Below, piece by piece: positions 24,801 through 37,800 of a stretch of 64,000 bases of DNA. Both the position numbers and the translations under genes were made by a program. Where the stretch lies: positions 39,076 through 103,075 of the forward strand of contig NW_020312094.1 in assembly GCF_002999335.1 (NCBI RefSeq), written 5' to 3'. Within the stretch, counting starts at the first letter, position 1. Every line of letters begins with the position of its first letter. A model generated the notes under the pieces. It was not told where the DNA came from. It ran no database searches and worked only from the letters and a program-made list of their open reading frames with translations. The stretch comes from Cyclospora cayetanensis. Lineage: Eukaryota; Apicomplexa; Conoidasida; Eucoccidiorida; Eimeriidae.

Positions 24801-25150
24801 GCAGCAGTGCTGCCTTCCGCGTAACTCCAGTACACCCGAAGACTGCGATGTCGTAGCGGTTTAGTCGCTGGAGTAGATAAATGCCCTGTAGAGGCGCTTT
24901 CCTTGTAAAAGAATGGTGAGGACTCGTTTGTAACTCCTGGTAGAGGGTCTCTGTAAGCAGTCCTTTAAACCCCAGACCCAATAAAAAGCATAACAACAAG
25001 CTTGAGAATGCCCCTGCGCAAGAGCTTTTCCCTATCGCGTCCCTAATCATTGCTAGTCTTTCTGGCGTGAGGGGATTAAGCACTCCAGAACTAGGGTACA
25101 TGGGCGTTGCTGGCCCATCTAAAAGCTCCGTGTTCACGCGCAGCTGTACA
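18813..25150 (-). CDS. Gln-rich coiled-coil protein of unknown function, multi-exon
   Basis: Supported exons in transcript order: about 25150-25030; about 24735-24640; about 23590-23475; about 23304-22841; 22557-22330; 21949-21843; 21370-21199; and 20825-18813 with the stop. Junctions 22841/22557, 21843/21370 and 21199/20825 keep the frame. One more exon is needed between 22330 and 21949, because the phases do not match. The middle exons read as helices (EWYMRACSALDETLQRLQG, YAVQTFNHQLKEAQPYWERA), with a weak EF-hand-like look around LTRDQFLRAFVDGCSGSTV. The last exon (670 codons) starts as an Ala/Glu coiled coil, then holds VRYVYEDGTEVTNPAHLPEG, then long poly-Gln and Gln-Met tracts at about 20100-20280 and 19480-19680. 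I do not recognise the family. The two most upstream exons are attached by proximity and style only and could belong to another gene. Confidence 0.55.
19480..19680. repeat. Coding CAG/CAA tract (poly-Gln) with a CATCTGTTGTTG subrepeat
   Basis: On the minus strand this reads as Gln runs interrupted by Met every four to five residues, then a long pure Gln run. It lies inside the last exon of the Gln-rich gene. It is typical of the homopolymeric amino-acid repeats of Eimeria proteins. Confidence 0.9.
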
Positions 25151-25199
25151 TAGCACACAGCACATGGGTAAAACACTGCTGCTCTTGCTAAGTCGAATT

Positions 25200-28100
25200 A
25201 AAGTTGCTTTGCATAAAATACCAATCACGGCCGGACAAACCATGTAGTGAAATCTTGAGCAGTTCCTAACTAAAAGTGAATGTAGATAGTGCCCACTCGT
25301 AGCTTTGCCCGCTACACTACTGCTCTTTAGCCCTTCTTTGCTCTTCAGTTAGCATTTGATACACCAAGATTGGGGCTTGTTCCTTGGTGGAGTTCCCTCT
25401 TGGGGGTTGTGGCTACTCTGTGGGGAGCTGCGCCATCAGCGCCGGACAGGCTGCAGCCCGTTGGGCCAAGAGATATGTCTTCCATGCACCAACCTGCATA
25501 CGGTGCGTGTGCTATAGCTGTTGTAGCGGTCACATTATACTGCACTGATCATTTAGAATTAAGAATTATCAGAAGCTTCACCACTTGGCTTGGTTGTTCG
25601 TATTCCATATTCATGGAAGATTAGAGATAGCATAACAGGATATGCATAAATGTTGTTTGCCTGCGCGCAAAAAGCTTTTTGTAAAAGGTGTCTCCGTAAG
25701 AAAGGCGCTTAGAACTGGACTTAATGCAACCTTAATAGAAAGCTCTTAAGAGGGCTTCAGAAGAGTTCTCTCCTTCCCCTGCTTCTGTTCTTTAGGGGTA
25801 TCAGCGTGAGAGAAGAGAGGCCGCTAGGACAAGCTAAGCTGCACGCCCTTAGCACTCCAAGTTTCACACTCAGTTTGCCGTAGCGTCCAGCGCATAAACG
25901 CACATTCCTCGCTTCTATTCTATCCGTTCGGATTGGTGCCCTCTGTGTGTCCATCTGCCTTGAGCTGGTTCATAGTGATCATGTCATGATCCATTTGCAG
26001 GTGGGTCACAAAGGAACACCAGGACGCAAGAATGATTTTGAGATGCCTGTCTGTGGAAGTGCACCTATTCTATCTGTAAAGCGTTCAGAAATGGGGTCAG
26101 GAAAAGGTTTCAGCCGTGACAGAGCTGCAGTGAGGGATGAAATGGGTATATTTGCTGAGTCTGGTGACCACGGTGCAGGTGGGGGCCTGACTTTAGACCA
26201 TCGGATGTCCAGCAATAAATCCGTGAGAAAATAAGCCCAGAGCTTTACAGGGATCGGGCTGCTTTGAGAACGGCAGGGCCTATGAGAACTTTTTGGCTGC
26301 AATAGAAGGAAATTTTGGCAGGAGCGTGCACTGTCCGCAAACCGGGATGCATTGCAGGTCACAAGAAGCAGCAGTGAATAATCCAGTTGTGCGCTCCCAC
26401 CGCTTCGCAGCCCACCAACCTCCACAGCGCATAGCAGTGGCCGATTGCACGCCGTCCCCTGGCTCTCCTATGGTAATTCCTAAGGTAGCGTGGTGATGCA
26501 CGAAGCAAGCATTGAAATCAACGACCATGCTGAGGGTACCAAAATCCGCTTGGAAGTAGCACTTAAGTGCCATAGCCTTGCGATTTTTAATCCGTTTTGC
26601 CTTGTGTCAGCACACCTGAGTCTTGGGGATTGCGCTTACGAGTAAACAGGTAAATTGCTCTTCTACTCCGTCCTCAGAAAACATGTCCACTACACATCCA
26701 GCTTCAAGACGGGGTATCAATTCTTGGTCATTGGTTTGAGCTTGTATAAGCGCAAAGCTGTTCCCGGTGTATCCTCGACTGCGACTCTATCCTCTGTAGC
26801 CCGCCTCACTGCGCTGGAGCCCGCGAAAGCGGCTTCCCACGTCCTTCGATGCGCCGTCCCTGCCCTCTAAGCAGCCTGCTTCCAGTGGGGAAGCAGTCCT
26901 GTTGCTAATTGTTTTGGGCTTTTTGCGTGCGGAAACAGTTCGGTGAAAGGTGGACGCTATTTTTCGTAATAGAAGCAGGTGCCTTATTGAGGGGCTCTCT
27001 GGGGCTGCTAGGAGCGCAAGTTCCCTCTGGCTTTGTTTCTTCATTAACCTGCGACTACATTCGAGGGTCAGTTAGCAGAGCTCCAGCATCCATAGTTTTT
27101 GATCCCGTCTTGGCTCTCCCTTAGCTAGAGAGGCAGGCGTTGAGGCCTTTCGCCCCTCAGACCACAATCAGTTCTCACTCTGCCGGAGCTCCACCGGCCG
27201 GTTGCTTTAATCGCTGAGCCGCTGCTCACGTTGAGAGCTACTGATGAGACATTTCAGGTAGACCCTAAATTAACTTTTTATGAACAGCTCATCATCAACT
27301 TTGTGACGTTTGCAAAACAAAATTTCACACTTTTCGATGAGCTACATTTTTTGATATTCCTATTTTAGTGTTCTCAATTTTCCCAAAGCTTGCTGTTCAG
27401 CTGGTCTTGGCGTAAACCGATGAGTCAGGGCGTATCTGGAAGCTTGAGCTGTAGTAATTTGTGTACCCAGGCACCTTCCTCAATATGAGTAGAGCCACTT
27501 TAAGTGCTTCTCTGTCCAATAAACGTGCTGCTTAGATCACTCAGCTGGCAACCGGCGTGAATACTTGCCCATCCTTAGGGCCGTCATGCTTTTCTGGTCG
27601 GCAAACACTCATCGGCTATCCACAAGCAGGTTCTAGGCCGACACTTAATGTCTTTTGATGACTGAGGAGCTCCTGTGTTCACATTGGCTTGCAGGCCACC
27701 TTCTTCCACCCCAACAGGAGGTGCGCCACCGTCTGCTTTCACTGTCAGAGATTTCCTATCCAGGCTATTGCCAAAGAAAATCGAAGAGTTGAAACACCAT
27801 CTGTTTAATCGGAACCAGACACCTGTTGTGGGCAGGCCTGTCAACATGTGGCTCACCAAGGCTCCAACGACAGTCAGCCATCGCGGCGCTACAGTCCTGA
27901 TTTTTTTTTCTCCCGCTTTGTTGTTGGCTCATGCATGTACATTTACTTCCTTTTGTTTCTATTTTTGGGCAGCTGCACACTGCGCATTTCTCTTTCGCTC
28001 TATTTTCGTTTTTTGCCTGCCTGGCGAGTGGCGTTAGAAGGGCGCCTTTTCGTTGTCTTGTAGGCAGTTGGTTTCGAAGGACTGGTACAGACCACGAGGA

Positions 28101-28899
28101 CATGTGCCTTTAAACGGGGGAGGGAAGATGCATAGGGCTAAGTGACACCTGACGACATTTTACTGCAGTGCTTAGATGTACCAAGCTTCAGTCAGGAGTC
28201 GGCTGGTTGGTTTTTCTGTCTGTACCCCTTGTTTACTGCAGAGTACTGTTAGCGTGGTACAAGACGCAATGTTCTGTGCGTGCAGTAGTTGAACACGTGT
28301 ACACCTAGACACACAAATTATGCGCACACATGTAGATACACACACGCGTTACCGCATGCAACCGCGGCTCGTTCCTAAAAGCCTCCAGTTGACGCCTTTA
28401 CCCATTTCCCTGTCAACCATAGCGACGGTTTGCTACAGGGGTTCATGAGGCGCCTCTCTGGGTTTTTTGGAATTGGAGTCTGGGTATGAAAATGAGCAGT
28501 TTATGCAAAATTAAAGCGCACACTGTACACACATGGCGAAGCGGGAGGTATTTTGTTCATGGCGAGATGCGGGATGGCAATGGAAGAGCCTGCGGAGGGG
28601 CCCCTCTCCTCGGAAGGCCAGCGAGCACAGCAGAACCCTGGCGAGGTACCCCCGTAGTGCCTTTTCTGAGTAAATGCGCGTACCGATGCTCAAAATGCGC
28701 TTTTAATTAACACAGCCGAACTAGAATCTTGGGAAATATTCACGAAATCGCTGGCAGGCCTGCAGAAGCAGCGTGCTGCTCTGTCCTTCCCGGCGAGGGA
28801 GGGGGGAGGGGGGCCCCTTCGCCTCGCGCGCTGTAGCTCCTCATCAGAAGCCTGCAAGCCTCACCAGCCGAGCAAAAAGCACTTTTCATCCGTCTCAGT
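25200..28899. other. Gene-poor region; one possible exon at about 27690-27870
   Basis: About 3.7 kb with no CAG runs. Open frames are short on both strands. The best coding-like piece is on the + strand at about 27690-27870: it contains FTVRDFLSRLLPKKIEELKH and follows a TTGCAG acceptor, but has no recognised family or partner exons. A minus-strand frame at 26280-26573 is also unassigned. The right end must contain the promoter of the ERCC6-like gene. Confidence 0.4.
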
Positions 28900-31800
28900 A
28901 TGTCACTGGAGGCGACAGAAGGGCGGGGAGGCTTGCAGCACCAGCACCAGCAGGGAGGGACTGGTTCTTCGGCCGAGGCTGCATCTGCAGAAGCGACTGA
29001 CCTTCTCGAGAAGTCTGAGGGGAAGTTTCACGGAGGGGCCCTCGCTGGGCTGAACGGCCTGAGTTTCATAGGGGCCTCTCCAGGGGAGAGACTCTCAGAG
29101 TGCCCCCCGCTTGAGGAAGGGGGGCCCCCCCTGAACCCCTTAGACTTTGGAGCTTGCTCCTTTCCTGACGAGCCTCGCGACGAAGACGCAGCAGACTCAG
29201 CGGCTGCTGCCTGGGAGGCCCTCGGCGCGACAGCCGTCTCGGCGTCCGCTTTTGAAAAGGTATCCTGCACGCTGCTTGCGTCTTGGCGACACGGTGTGCC
29301 TCGCACGCTGGCTGCGCAAGCGATATCACTGCTCTACGACTGCCGTGGCGCGCGTCTGCCCTTTCGTGTGCATGCTGTTGCTGCAGAGTGTTCTCGAGGC
29401 CGTCGAGAAGTGCCTTCGGACGAAAGCGGCAGCAGGGAGTGCAGGAGAGCAGCTAGTGCCACGTGGCGAGGGGGGATCAGCAGCGAAACGGCAGCCAGAA
29501 GATTCAGACGGGCTGTCGAACGCGACTCTTGGACGAGACAAGGGTGCAGATGGAGGAGCAGCGGAAGACGCTTCTTACCCGGTTGCTTCTGCGGAAGAAG
29601 AATGCCTCAGCTGTAGCGACAGCTCTTGGGGGACTGTGGCGAGAAGCAGGCGGCCAAGAGGCACTGCTTCGAGAGAGCACTCAGAATTAGCAGCGACGTC
29701 AGAGAGGAGGGATCACGTTGAAGGCAGCAGCGAGAAAGACAGCGAGAAAGACAGCGAGGAAGATTGCGAGGGAGATAGCGAAACAGATAGCGAGAAATGG
29801 AGCGAGGGAGATGGCGTTGCCTCGGAGCAGCAGCGGAAAGGGCAGCACTTAGCGGACTGTGGCGAATCGGACGACACAGACACCCAGCAGTTTGCTCGCC
29901 GCTTGCGGGAGCAAGCACAGGAAACGACGATGCAGCAAACGCAGGAAGGGGGAGCTTGCGTTTCTCTTCCTGGAGGCTTCAGAGTGCCGAAGGCTGTTCA
30001 CGAGAATCTGTTAGCGCACCAACAGGAAGGTCTCTTGTGGCTGTTGCAGCTTTTTGAAAAGCAACGTGGAGGTCTACTTGGGGATGATATGGGTTTGGGC
30101 AAGACAGTGCAAATGGCGGCATTTATTGCCACACTGCATTGTTCTGGCATTCTGCAGGTGCGCTGTTTGTCGTTTGCACTGCATATGTGCACTGCATAGA
30201 AGCGAGCAAGTTCTCAACTTGCACTGAAGCGAGAAGAGTGCTTCGCTCTGAGGCAGCGAGAGGCTCGTGTGTGTCTTTTTCTCCTTTGTTAGTTGCCTGG
30301 TGGGGGGAGGCTTGGGGGGTGGCTGGGGAAGTTCGCTGTGTAGCTGAAAAGGCACAACACGTCCACGCGAGTGACATGACGCGGCTAGCTCGACTGCTGC
30401 TGCTGCTGCTCTTCTCGCGTGGATGTGTGAGGTGAATTTACTCCTCCTGCGGAAACGCGAGCAAGCGAGCAAGCCGCTGCTGCGCTTTTTCGCGGGGGTT
30501 TAGTCTTGTGTCTGTGCAGCCGCTTTGGAGGGCAGAAGTAAAGCGCAGCTGCTGGCAGTGCCAGGCGCTCCGCCGTGTTGTTTGTGCAGTCCGTCTGGCC
30601 CTTCCAAGAGCGACGTCAACAGCTCCTCAACAGCGACAGCAGCCGTGCTAGCAGCGGCAACACCCCTCCTTCCACCGATCCCAGCTGCACGGATGCTGCG
30701 GGGGAAGGAGGAGTTCTCTTGGTTAGCCCTGCAACTGTGTTGCGGCAGTGGCTTCGAGAGCTTCATGTCTGGTGCCCCCCTGTAAGGGTCTGTGTTTTCC
30801 ACGATAAGGTAAATTCTGGCAGGAGACACCCGCGAGCGTGCCACAGCTTCTTTTTGAGCTGGTTGTGGAGCGCGTGTGCTGCTCAGAGATGAGGTCGCTT
30901 ACGTGTGTCTGTATTGCATGCGTATGAGTCAGGAACTAAAAAGCCTTAAGGCTGCAGCAACTGCAGCCAGCCACTCCAACGGCGTTTTGCTGACAACTTA
31001 CGAAACCCTCCGACGTCACCATGTACTCCTCGCACACTTTTTGCTGCTGCTGCTCATACTACCTTCTCTGCTCATACTACCTTTTCTGCTCATACTACCT
31101 TTTCTGCTGCTGCTGCCGTTTTCCGCATTGCACATGGTGCTGTCTTCACTTTTTACTCTCCTGCTGTGCCTCTGCGCCTTCTTCTTTCTCCCGCAGAGCT
31201 TGTTGCAGAGCTTCACGTGGAAGATGCTGGTTCTAGACGAAGGCCAAAAAATCAAAAATCCGCATGCCGAAATCACCCTTGCAGTTAAAAGGGTTCGTCA
31301 ACACGCCCTGTCGTCTCGTTCTAGTCTCAACTCCCATGCACCTATCTCTATAGATATGGAAATACGTACACATACATGCATGTACATACACATAGTCATC
31401 CACACACACATCTACACATAAATATGTATATATATGTATACACACATTTATTTACACATAAATATATACATACATACAGACACCGACACATAATATACAT
31501 CCGCACACAGACATCATCAACACATAGTACATATATGTATATATACATATATACATCCACGCACATATACATCGACACGCATTCTACATATATTTATATA
31601 TATACATATAAATCCACCCATACATATATTTATATATATATATACATATAAGTCCACCCACACATATATATATCTATATATTTACTCGTATTGACACATA
31701 GTGAACATGCAGTGCACATACACTGCACCCCTGCACCCGTATTTGTTTTGGGTTTTTGACTACTATTGAATGAAGGCGTGCGTTTTTGCAACAGTTATGC

Positions 31801-34800
31801 ATCCTTGCATCCATCCATGATTTGCCCGTCTCCTGTCGCCTCCCCTGCTACTGCCTTTTTTACTGGTGCTCTCGCCTCTTGTATTTTTCATTCTGCATGC
31901 TACTTGCCGCGTGCCATGCACCTGAGAGGAAGGACGTTCACCCTTGAGCCTCCTCTCCCTTGCGACTCTGCTTGCGAAAACAGTTCCAGACACCACACCG
32001 CTACTTGCTCTCCGCAACTCCCGTTCAAAACAATTTGGACGAATTTTGGTCCCTTGTAGATTTCATAGCTCCAGGCAGGCTCGCCACTCTCCCCGTCTTT
32101 CAGAAGGAGCTGGCAGATCCTATTCGAGCGGCAAGACAAACACACACACACGCACACACACACACACATGCATACATACAGTCCAGCCGCACAGGCGTGG
32201 CTCTCCTCTTGAACTTCATCCTTTTTTCTGCCTTTTCCTTCCCTTTCTTCCCTATCTCTCTTTATTCCCCACCTCCCTTTCTTCCCGGCTGTCTGAGGCG
32301 TGTCTTGCGTGTCACTCCGTGCTTATTCTCATCCTCGGCAGCTCTGCTGACAGCTTCTGCCACGCTTGCTTGCCTCTGCGAACGCAGGGATCTCTTTACG
32401 GTGTCGAGACTGCAGCTTCTACACGCGCAGCTCAGTGCTCACGGCTGCTGCAGCATCTCGTCGCGTCTCTCCTTCTTCGCAGGAAAAAAGCGGACTGCCT
32501 CCACACCCTCAACCTCCCGGCTAAACGCGAAGAGGTACAGAGCGCTCTGAGGGAGGGGGAGGGGGGGACAGAATCCTCGCTGTCTGCACAACTTCGATCC
32601 GATTTCACAAACTGGTGGAATTCACGGGGATAGTTGAGTGGGTTGCAGGAACGCGCTTGATACAGCTATGCATTTCTGTACCGAGACGTCCACTTCAAGG
32701 GACGTGCGATCTCAAATGAGGGTTACCTCTTTTATATACATATATGGGCGTATATATGTGTATATGTATTGTATATATATGCATACGCATATTGTATGTG
32801 TATATCTATATATATTGCATATATATGTATTCTATATATGTACATGCACATTGTATATGTACATATATATATATTGTATATATATATATATGTATACATA
32901 TATGTATTGTATATGCATGTATATCTATATGCGTTTGGCGGTTTAGGTTCTCTTTTGCGCGCTGACTCCCGTGCAATATCGGATCTACAAAGATATTTTG
33001 GATTCGTTGGGGGGTTTTTCACAGCAGCAGCATCATCATTCTCATGAGGGGCGTCATTCGCGACGCATGCAGAGGCGGCACAAGGCGTTTGCTGCCCTTG
33101 CGGTGTTGCGGAAGGTGTGCAATCACCCCGACTTGGTGCTGCTACAGGAGAAGCAGCAGCATCGAGAGCAGCAGCAGCTGCTACGTCCTACTGGCCTGCC
33201 GCGAAAGCGGAAACGCATGCAAGAGCTGCTGCAGCAGCAGCAAGAAAAGCAGCACGAGCAGCAGGAAGAAGGCACAGTGCCCCCCTTGTGGGCACCGAAT
33301 GCGTTACCCAGTGATCTAGGCTCCCCAAGCAGGTATGGAAGAAGAAACATGCAGGCTGCTCTCTCTCTAGCATCTGCTGCATGCACGCATTGGGATCTGT
33401 CTGCAGTATGAAGGAGGAGTGTGGCATCCGCGGCTCGATGGCGTGGTGTGGGGTGTGGGAAATGCAGATCGGGGAAGCTGCGAGTACTGCTGGCAATGGT
33501 GAAGACATGGGCAGTGGAAGGCCATAAGGCTCTTGTTTTCGCACAGACGCTGCAGACGCTTGATTTAATTGCTGCTGCTCTCTCACGCATCGCCCTAGAC
33601 CGTGCAGACAGCGCAGCAGCTTCTAGCGAAGGAGGAAACGTCTCCTCTTCTGCTCCGGCTTCAACCGACACAAGCAACGTAGGGAAAGGGGGTGGGGGCA
33701 AGTTTGCAGAAGGATCAAAGAGGCCTCTTGAGAAGCAACGCAAAGAACGCCTACAGTTCCTAAGACTTGATGGCAGCACTCCCATTGCGAAGCGCCATCG
33801 AATCATTAATCTTTTCCAAACAAACCCGGTAAAGCGGCTCTGTATGTCTGATTATGTATGCTTCTATCTATGTATGTAGGTATTAAATTTATATATATCT
33901 ATATATATGTATATGTATGTATGGCTCTAGATATATAGGAAGCTATACATGTATGAATGTATATATGTTTCTATACATGCAGGAAGGTATGCAGGTTCGA
34001 ATGTGTGTATGTATGTAGATATGTGCCTAGGCAGGTCGGAATGCATGCATGAATGTTTGTATGTTTGTATCTACGTATGTAGGGAGGTATACATGGATGA
34101 ATGTTTGTATGTTTCTTGGTTTCCTTCTTCACCTACCTGCTTCTCTGTCAAAGTCTTTGCATTGCACCCACGCTCATGTTGAAAACATGATCAGTACGCT
34201 TCTGTCATGATGTAATGTATCTGATATATATATCTCTGTGTGTATGTGTTTTTATGACTCCCGTTGCGTCTCTGCGGAAAGCCTCCTTTCAGACGCGTTG
34301 CTCTGTTTCTCTGGTTATCTGTCTGTCTGTCTGCCTCTCTCTGTGCCTGCCTTTCTTCTCTACAACTGCCTGTCTGTCTGTCTGCCTCCCTCCAGTCTGC
34401 CACGCATGTGTCTCCGTCCCTCTGTCTGCGGTTTCCCTCTGCAGAGAATATCTGTTTTGCTTGCGACAACACGCGTCGGGGGTGTTGGTCTGAATTTGAC
34501 TTCTGCCGATCGTGTAGTTCTCTTTGAACCGGATTGGAATCCAATGACTGATGCCCAGGTCTGCTCACATATGCCCTCTTCTTCCTCTCCTGCTTTGGCA
34601 ATGCAGATCTCTCTAGTCATTTTAAATCTGTTAGCACTGCGTTTCAGAGGGCAGCGGCTCTTTGCGGCCTTGCTCCCAAGGTGTTTTTGTCTGTATTGTG
34701 CGCTTTCGTAGTCTTCCCGCTGTCTTTTCTGCGATCAACATCTGCATTCGTTTTTTTCTGGTGCTGGCTGTCATGGCCTCTTGCACGCGTGTGTGTACGC

Positions 34801-37800
34801 TGTTGCGCCTCTTGCTCCTGCACACTTTTTCGCGGTTCCATGTGTCCCTTCCGTCTTCCCTCCGTAATATCTTGCCACGGCCTGTAGAGGTGTATAGGTA
34901 TGTATGTGTATACGTATATGTGTAAAAGTGCATAGATATGTACGTGTATACGTATATGTGTAAAAGTGCATAGATATGTATGTGTACACGTATATGTGTA
35001 AAAGTGCATAGATATGTATGTGTACACGTATATGTGTAAAAGTGTATAGATACGTGTGTGCACACGTATATGTGTTAAAGTGTACAGGTATATTTGTATT
35101 TTGGTCCACCCCGTGTAAACGTGTACAGGTATATATGTGTATAGGTGTATATACGTGTGTAGGTATGTGTGTCAGATGATCTGCCTTCTTGCGTGTCTGA
35201 TCTTCCCTACTGTGACGTTCTGTTGGTTTGTCTCAGGCTCGTGAGCGATCGTGGCGCTGGGGGCAGTCGCGGCCAGTGTTTGTGTATCGCTTGCTCACTG
35301 CGGGCACTCTAGAGGCGAAGATATACCAGCGTCAGCTCTTCAAGATGTTTCTTTCCTCGAGAGTTCTCGACAGCAACAAGCGCAGAAGCACCTTCAAGTG
35401 GAAGGACATCCATGTAATCGGAGATGCTCATGTTGAGGGCTGCTGTTGGGAGCCTTAGCCTGATGTTTGAGAAAAGACAAACGCTAGTTTGAGGTTCCCT
35501 GCCACGAAAGAAGGGTCAGAAAAACAAAGCAGAAGCGTTGATCTGCTGCGGGCGAACCTGAGAAGCCGATTACCGACTTGCACGAGAAAGGGGGGAGAGG
35601 AAGGGAAGAGGGAGGAAGGAGAGGGAGGGAGGAAGGGGACTCGTTGCTTATTTCTCATGTTAAAGTACCCAAGAGAGATCTCTGTATGTATGTGTATGTA
35701 TATATGTATGTATGTATGTATGTGTGTATGTATGTATATATGTATGTATGTATGTATGTATATATGTATATATGTATGTATATATGTATGTATATATATA
35801 TGTATGTGTGTATGAATGTATGTATATATGCATGTGTATATGTATGTATATATGGATGTATATATGTATGTATATATGTATGTGTGTGTGTATGTATATA
35901 TATATGTATGTATATATGTATGTACATACGTATCTGTGTATGTATATATATATATATATACATACATATGTATGCATGCATGCATGCGCCGGGCATGTCC
36001 GCAGGAGCTTTTTGCACCTCCGCCACCTCCCCACGATCTCCACGAGGAAGCATTCAATGACGCAGTTACGGCGTAAGCCCCCTTGCTTGAATTCTTTCCT
36101 CCGAGCCGCATGCCTCAACGCGTAGCTCTATAGGGAGGGGGGATAATTGAGCGTCTGAAGATGATGAGACTCCCTGCAGCAACAGGGGTGACAGGCAGGT
36201 GCACACGCTTGAAGACACACACATACATACACCCAGACTGACACAGCTGTTGCTGACGCCTCTCTGCAGGTACAGCCATAGGATTCGAAGTAGCTACATG
36301 CATGCTGTTGCTGCCGCTGAGGTTGAGGAGCTGAAAGAGCTGGCTGGAAACAGCAACAGGAGCAGCGGTAGCAGCCAGAAGGGAGAGGCGTCAACAAAGG
36401 GAGCAGAGCTGGGGGAAACCATACTGCTGCAGTCGCTTTTTGATCAGCAAGGTGTACAGGTGAGTTTTGTATCGCAAATTCGTGCTTTTGTGCTGCCGTT
36501 TTTGCACTTGCTGCTTCCCCTGCAGCTCCTGCTCTTCTTTCTGGCACTCTGTTTGTACTGCAAAACACGTCTCACTGACAAGATTTCACCAAAGCGTGCA
36601 TTGTTTTGAGTGTACATACACATGCATGTACACAGAACGCATACATATGTCTCATCTCGCCCTTTCCCGCCTAGCCAGGATTCTCCGCCGCGTGTGCCTG
36701 CTGGAGCCTCTGCTGCTGCTGCTGGTATTCTCTTTGTTTGTGCTGTCGTTGCTTCAGCATGCACTGAATCACGATGCGCTGGAGCAGCCACTGGAAGGTC
36801 GTGGCGAAAAAGAATCCAGAGCTGTTGGTACGTGTACTGGGGTTATTTCTGTGGGACGGTTGGCGCGGGAGCGAGTGCTTCCATGCCTCGTGTGTGGTGT
36901 AGCTGCTGTCGCTGTTGCTGCAGCGTCTGCAGCAATGGAAGAGCTCAGGAGATCAAGACAGGAGAGAATGTCGCATGCAATCGACGTGAGCCTTTTTGGA
37001 GTGTATGGAGAACACCGCAGGGGTGTATGATGAGACCCTAGAGCGATCGCAGCATTCTTTTGCTTCCCCCTTTTCGTTGCCTAGAGCGATCGCAGCATTC
37101 TTTTGCTTCCCCTTTTCCGTTGCCTAGAGCGATCGCAGCATTCTTTTGCTTCCCCCTTTTCCATTGCCTAAAGCAATCTCAGCATTCTTTTGCTTCCCCC
37201 TTCCCCATTGCCTTCAAGCCCGCAGTCCGCGGGGGGAGAAGCGCGTCTCGTGTGTTCTGTACATCACAGCCAGCTGCACTTCTTCGACTCCATGTGCCCT
37301 CTCTTGTGTGAGTTTTTGCTTCTGCCATTCCCGCCGTAGGTTCCAACGTGGACAGGCAAGAAGGGCACGGCGGGGCGACCTCGCTCGGGTGTCTGTTGGA
37401 GATTGTCTGCAAGGCTTCAACTGTCGAATCGTCTTTCCGAGAGTCAGATGCCTCCCAACAGCAGCTCGGCAATCCTTGCAGGCCTCAGACGGCTACACGG
37501 AAGCGAGGTAAGAAGAGCCACGTCAAGAGGCCTTCCAACGCCGTCCTTTTTATCGGAGTCAGGGGGTATACATATACACATATATGCTGGATGTACAGAC
37601 GACGGGAGTGTCGGATGTGGGGAGACTCGCTTTCCCCTGGAGGCCAGGCTTCCTGCCGAAACGCAGGAGTGCAACTTCTCCTGGCTGCTCTGCTCTGCTT
37701 CTTGCCTGGGATGCTCCCTCGCTGTGTGCCGCTGCAGGCAAGCGACACCGTGCCCGTGCCGATCAAGCGAGAAGAGATGGATCTAGCCGAGAGTTTGCTG

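Noticed and set aside
35455..36118. Tyr/Ile/His/Thr-rich ORFs across the TATG tract
   Set aside because: Repeat artefacts. The splice 35413/36005 removes this sequence from the ERCC6-like message.
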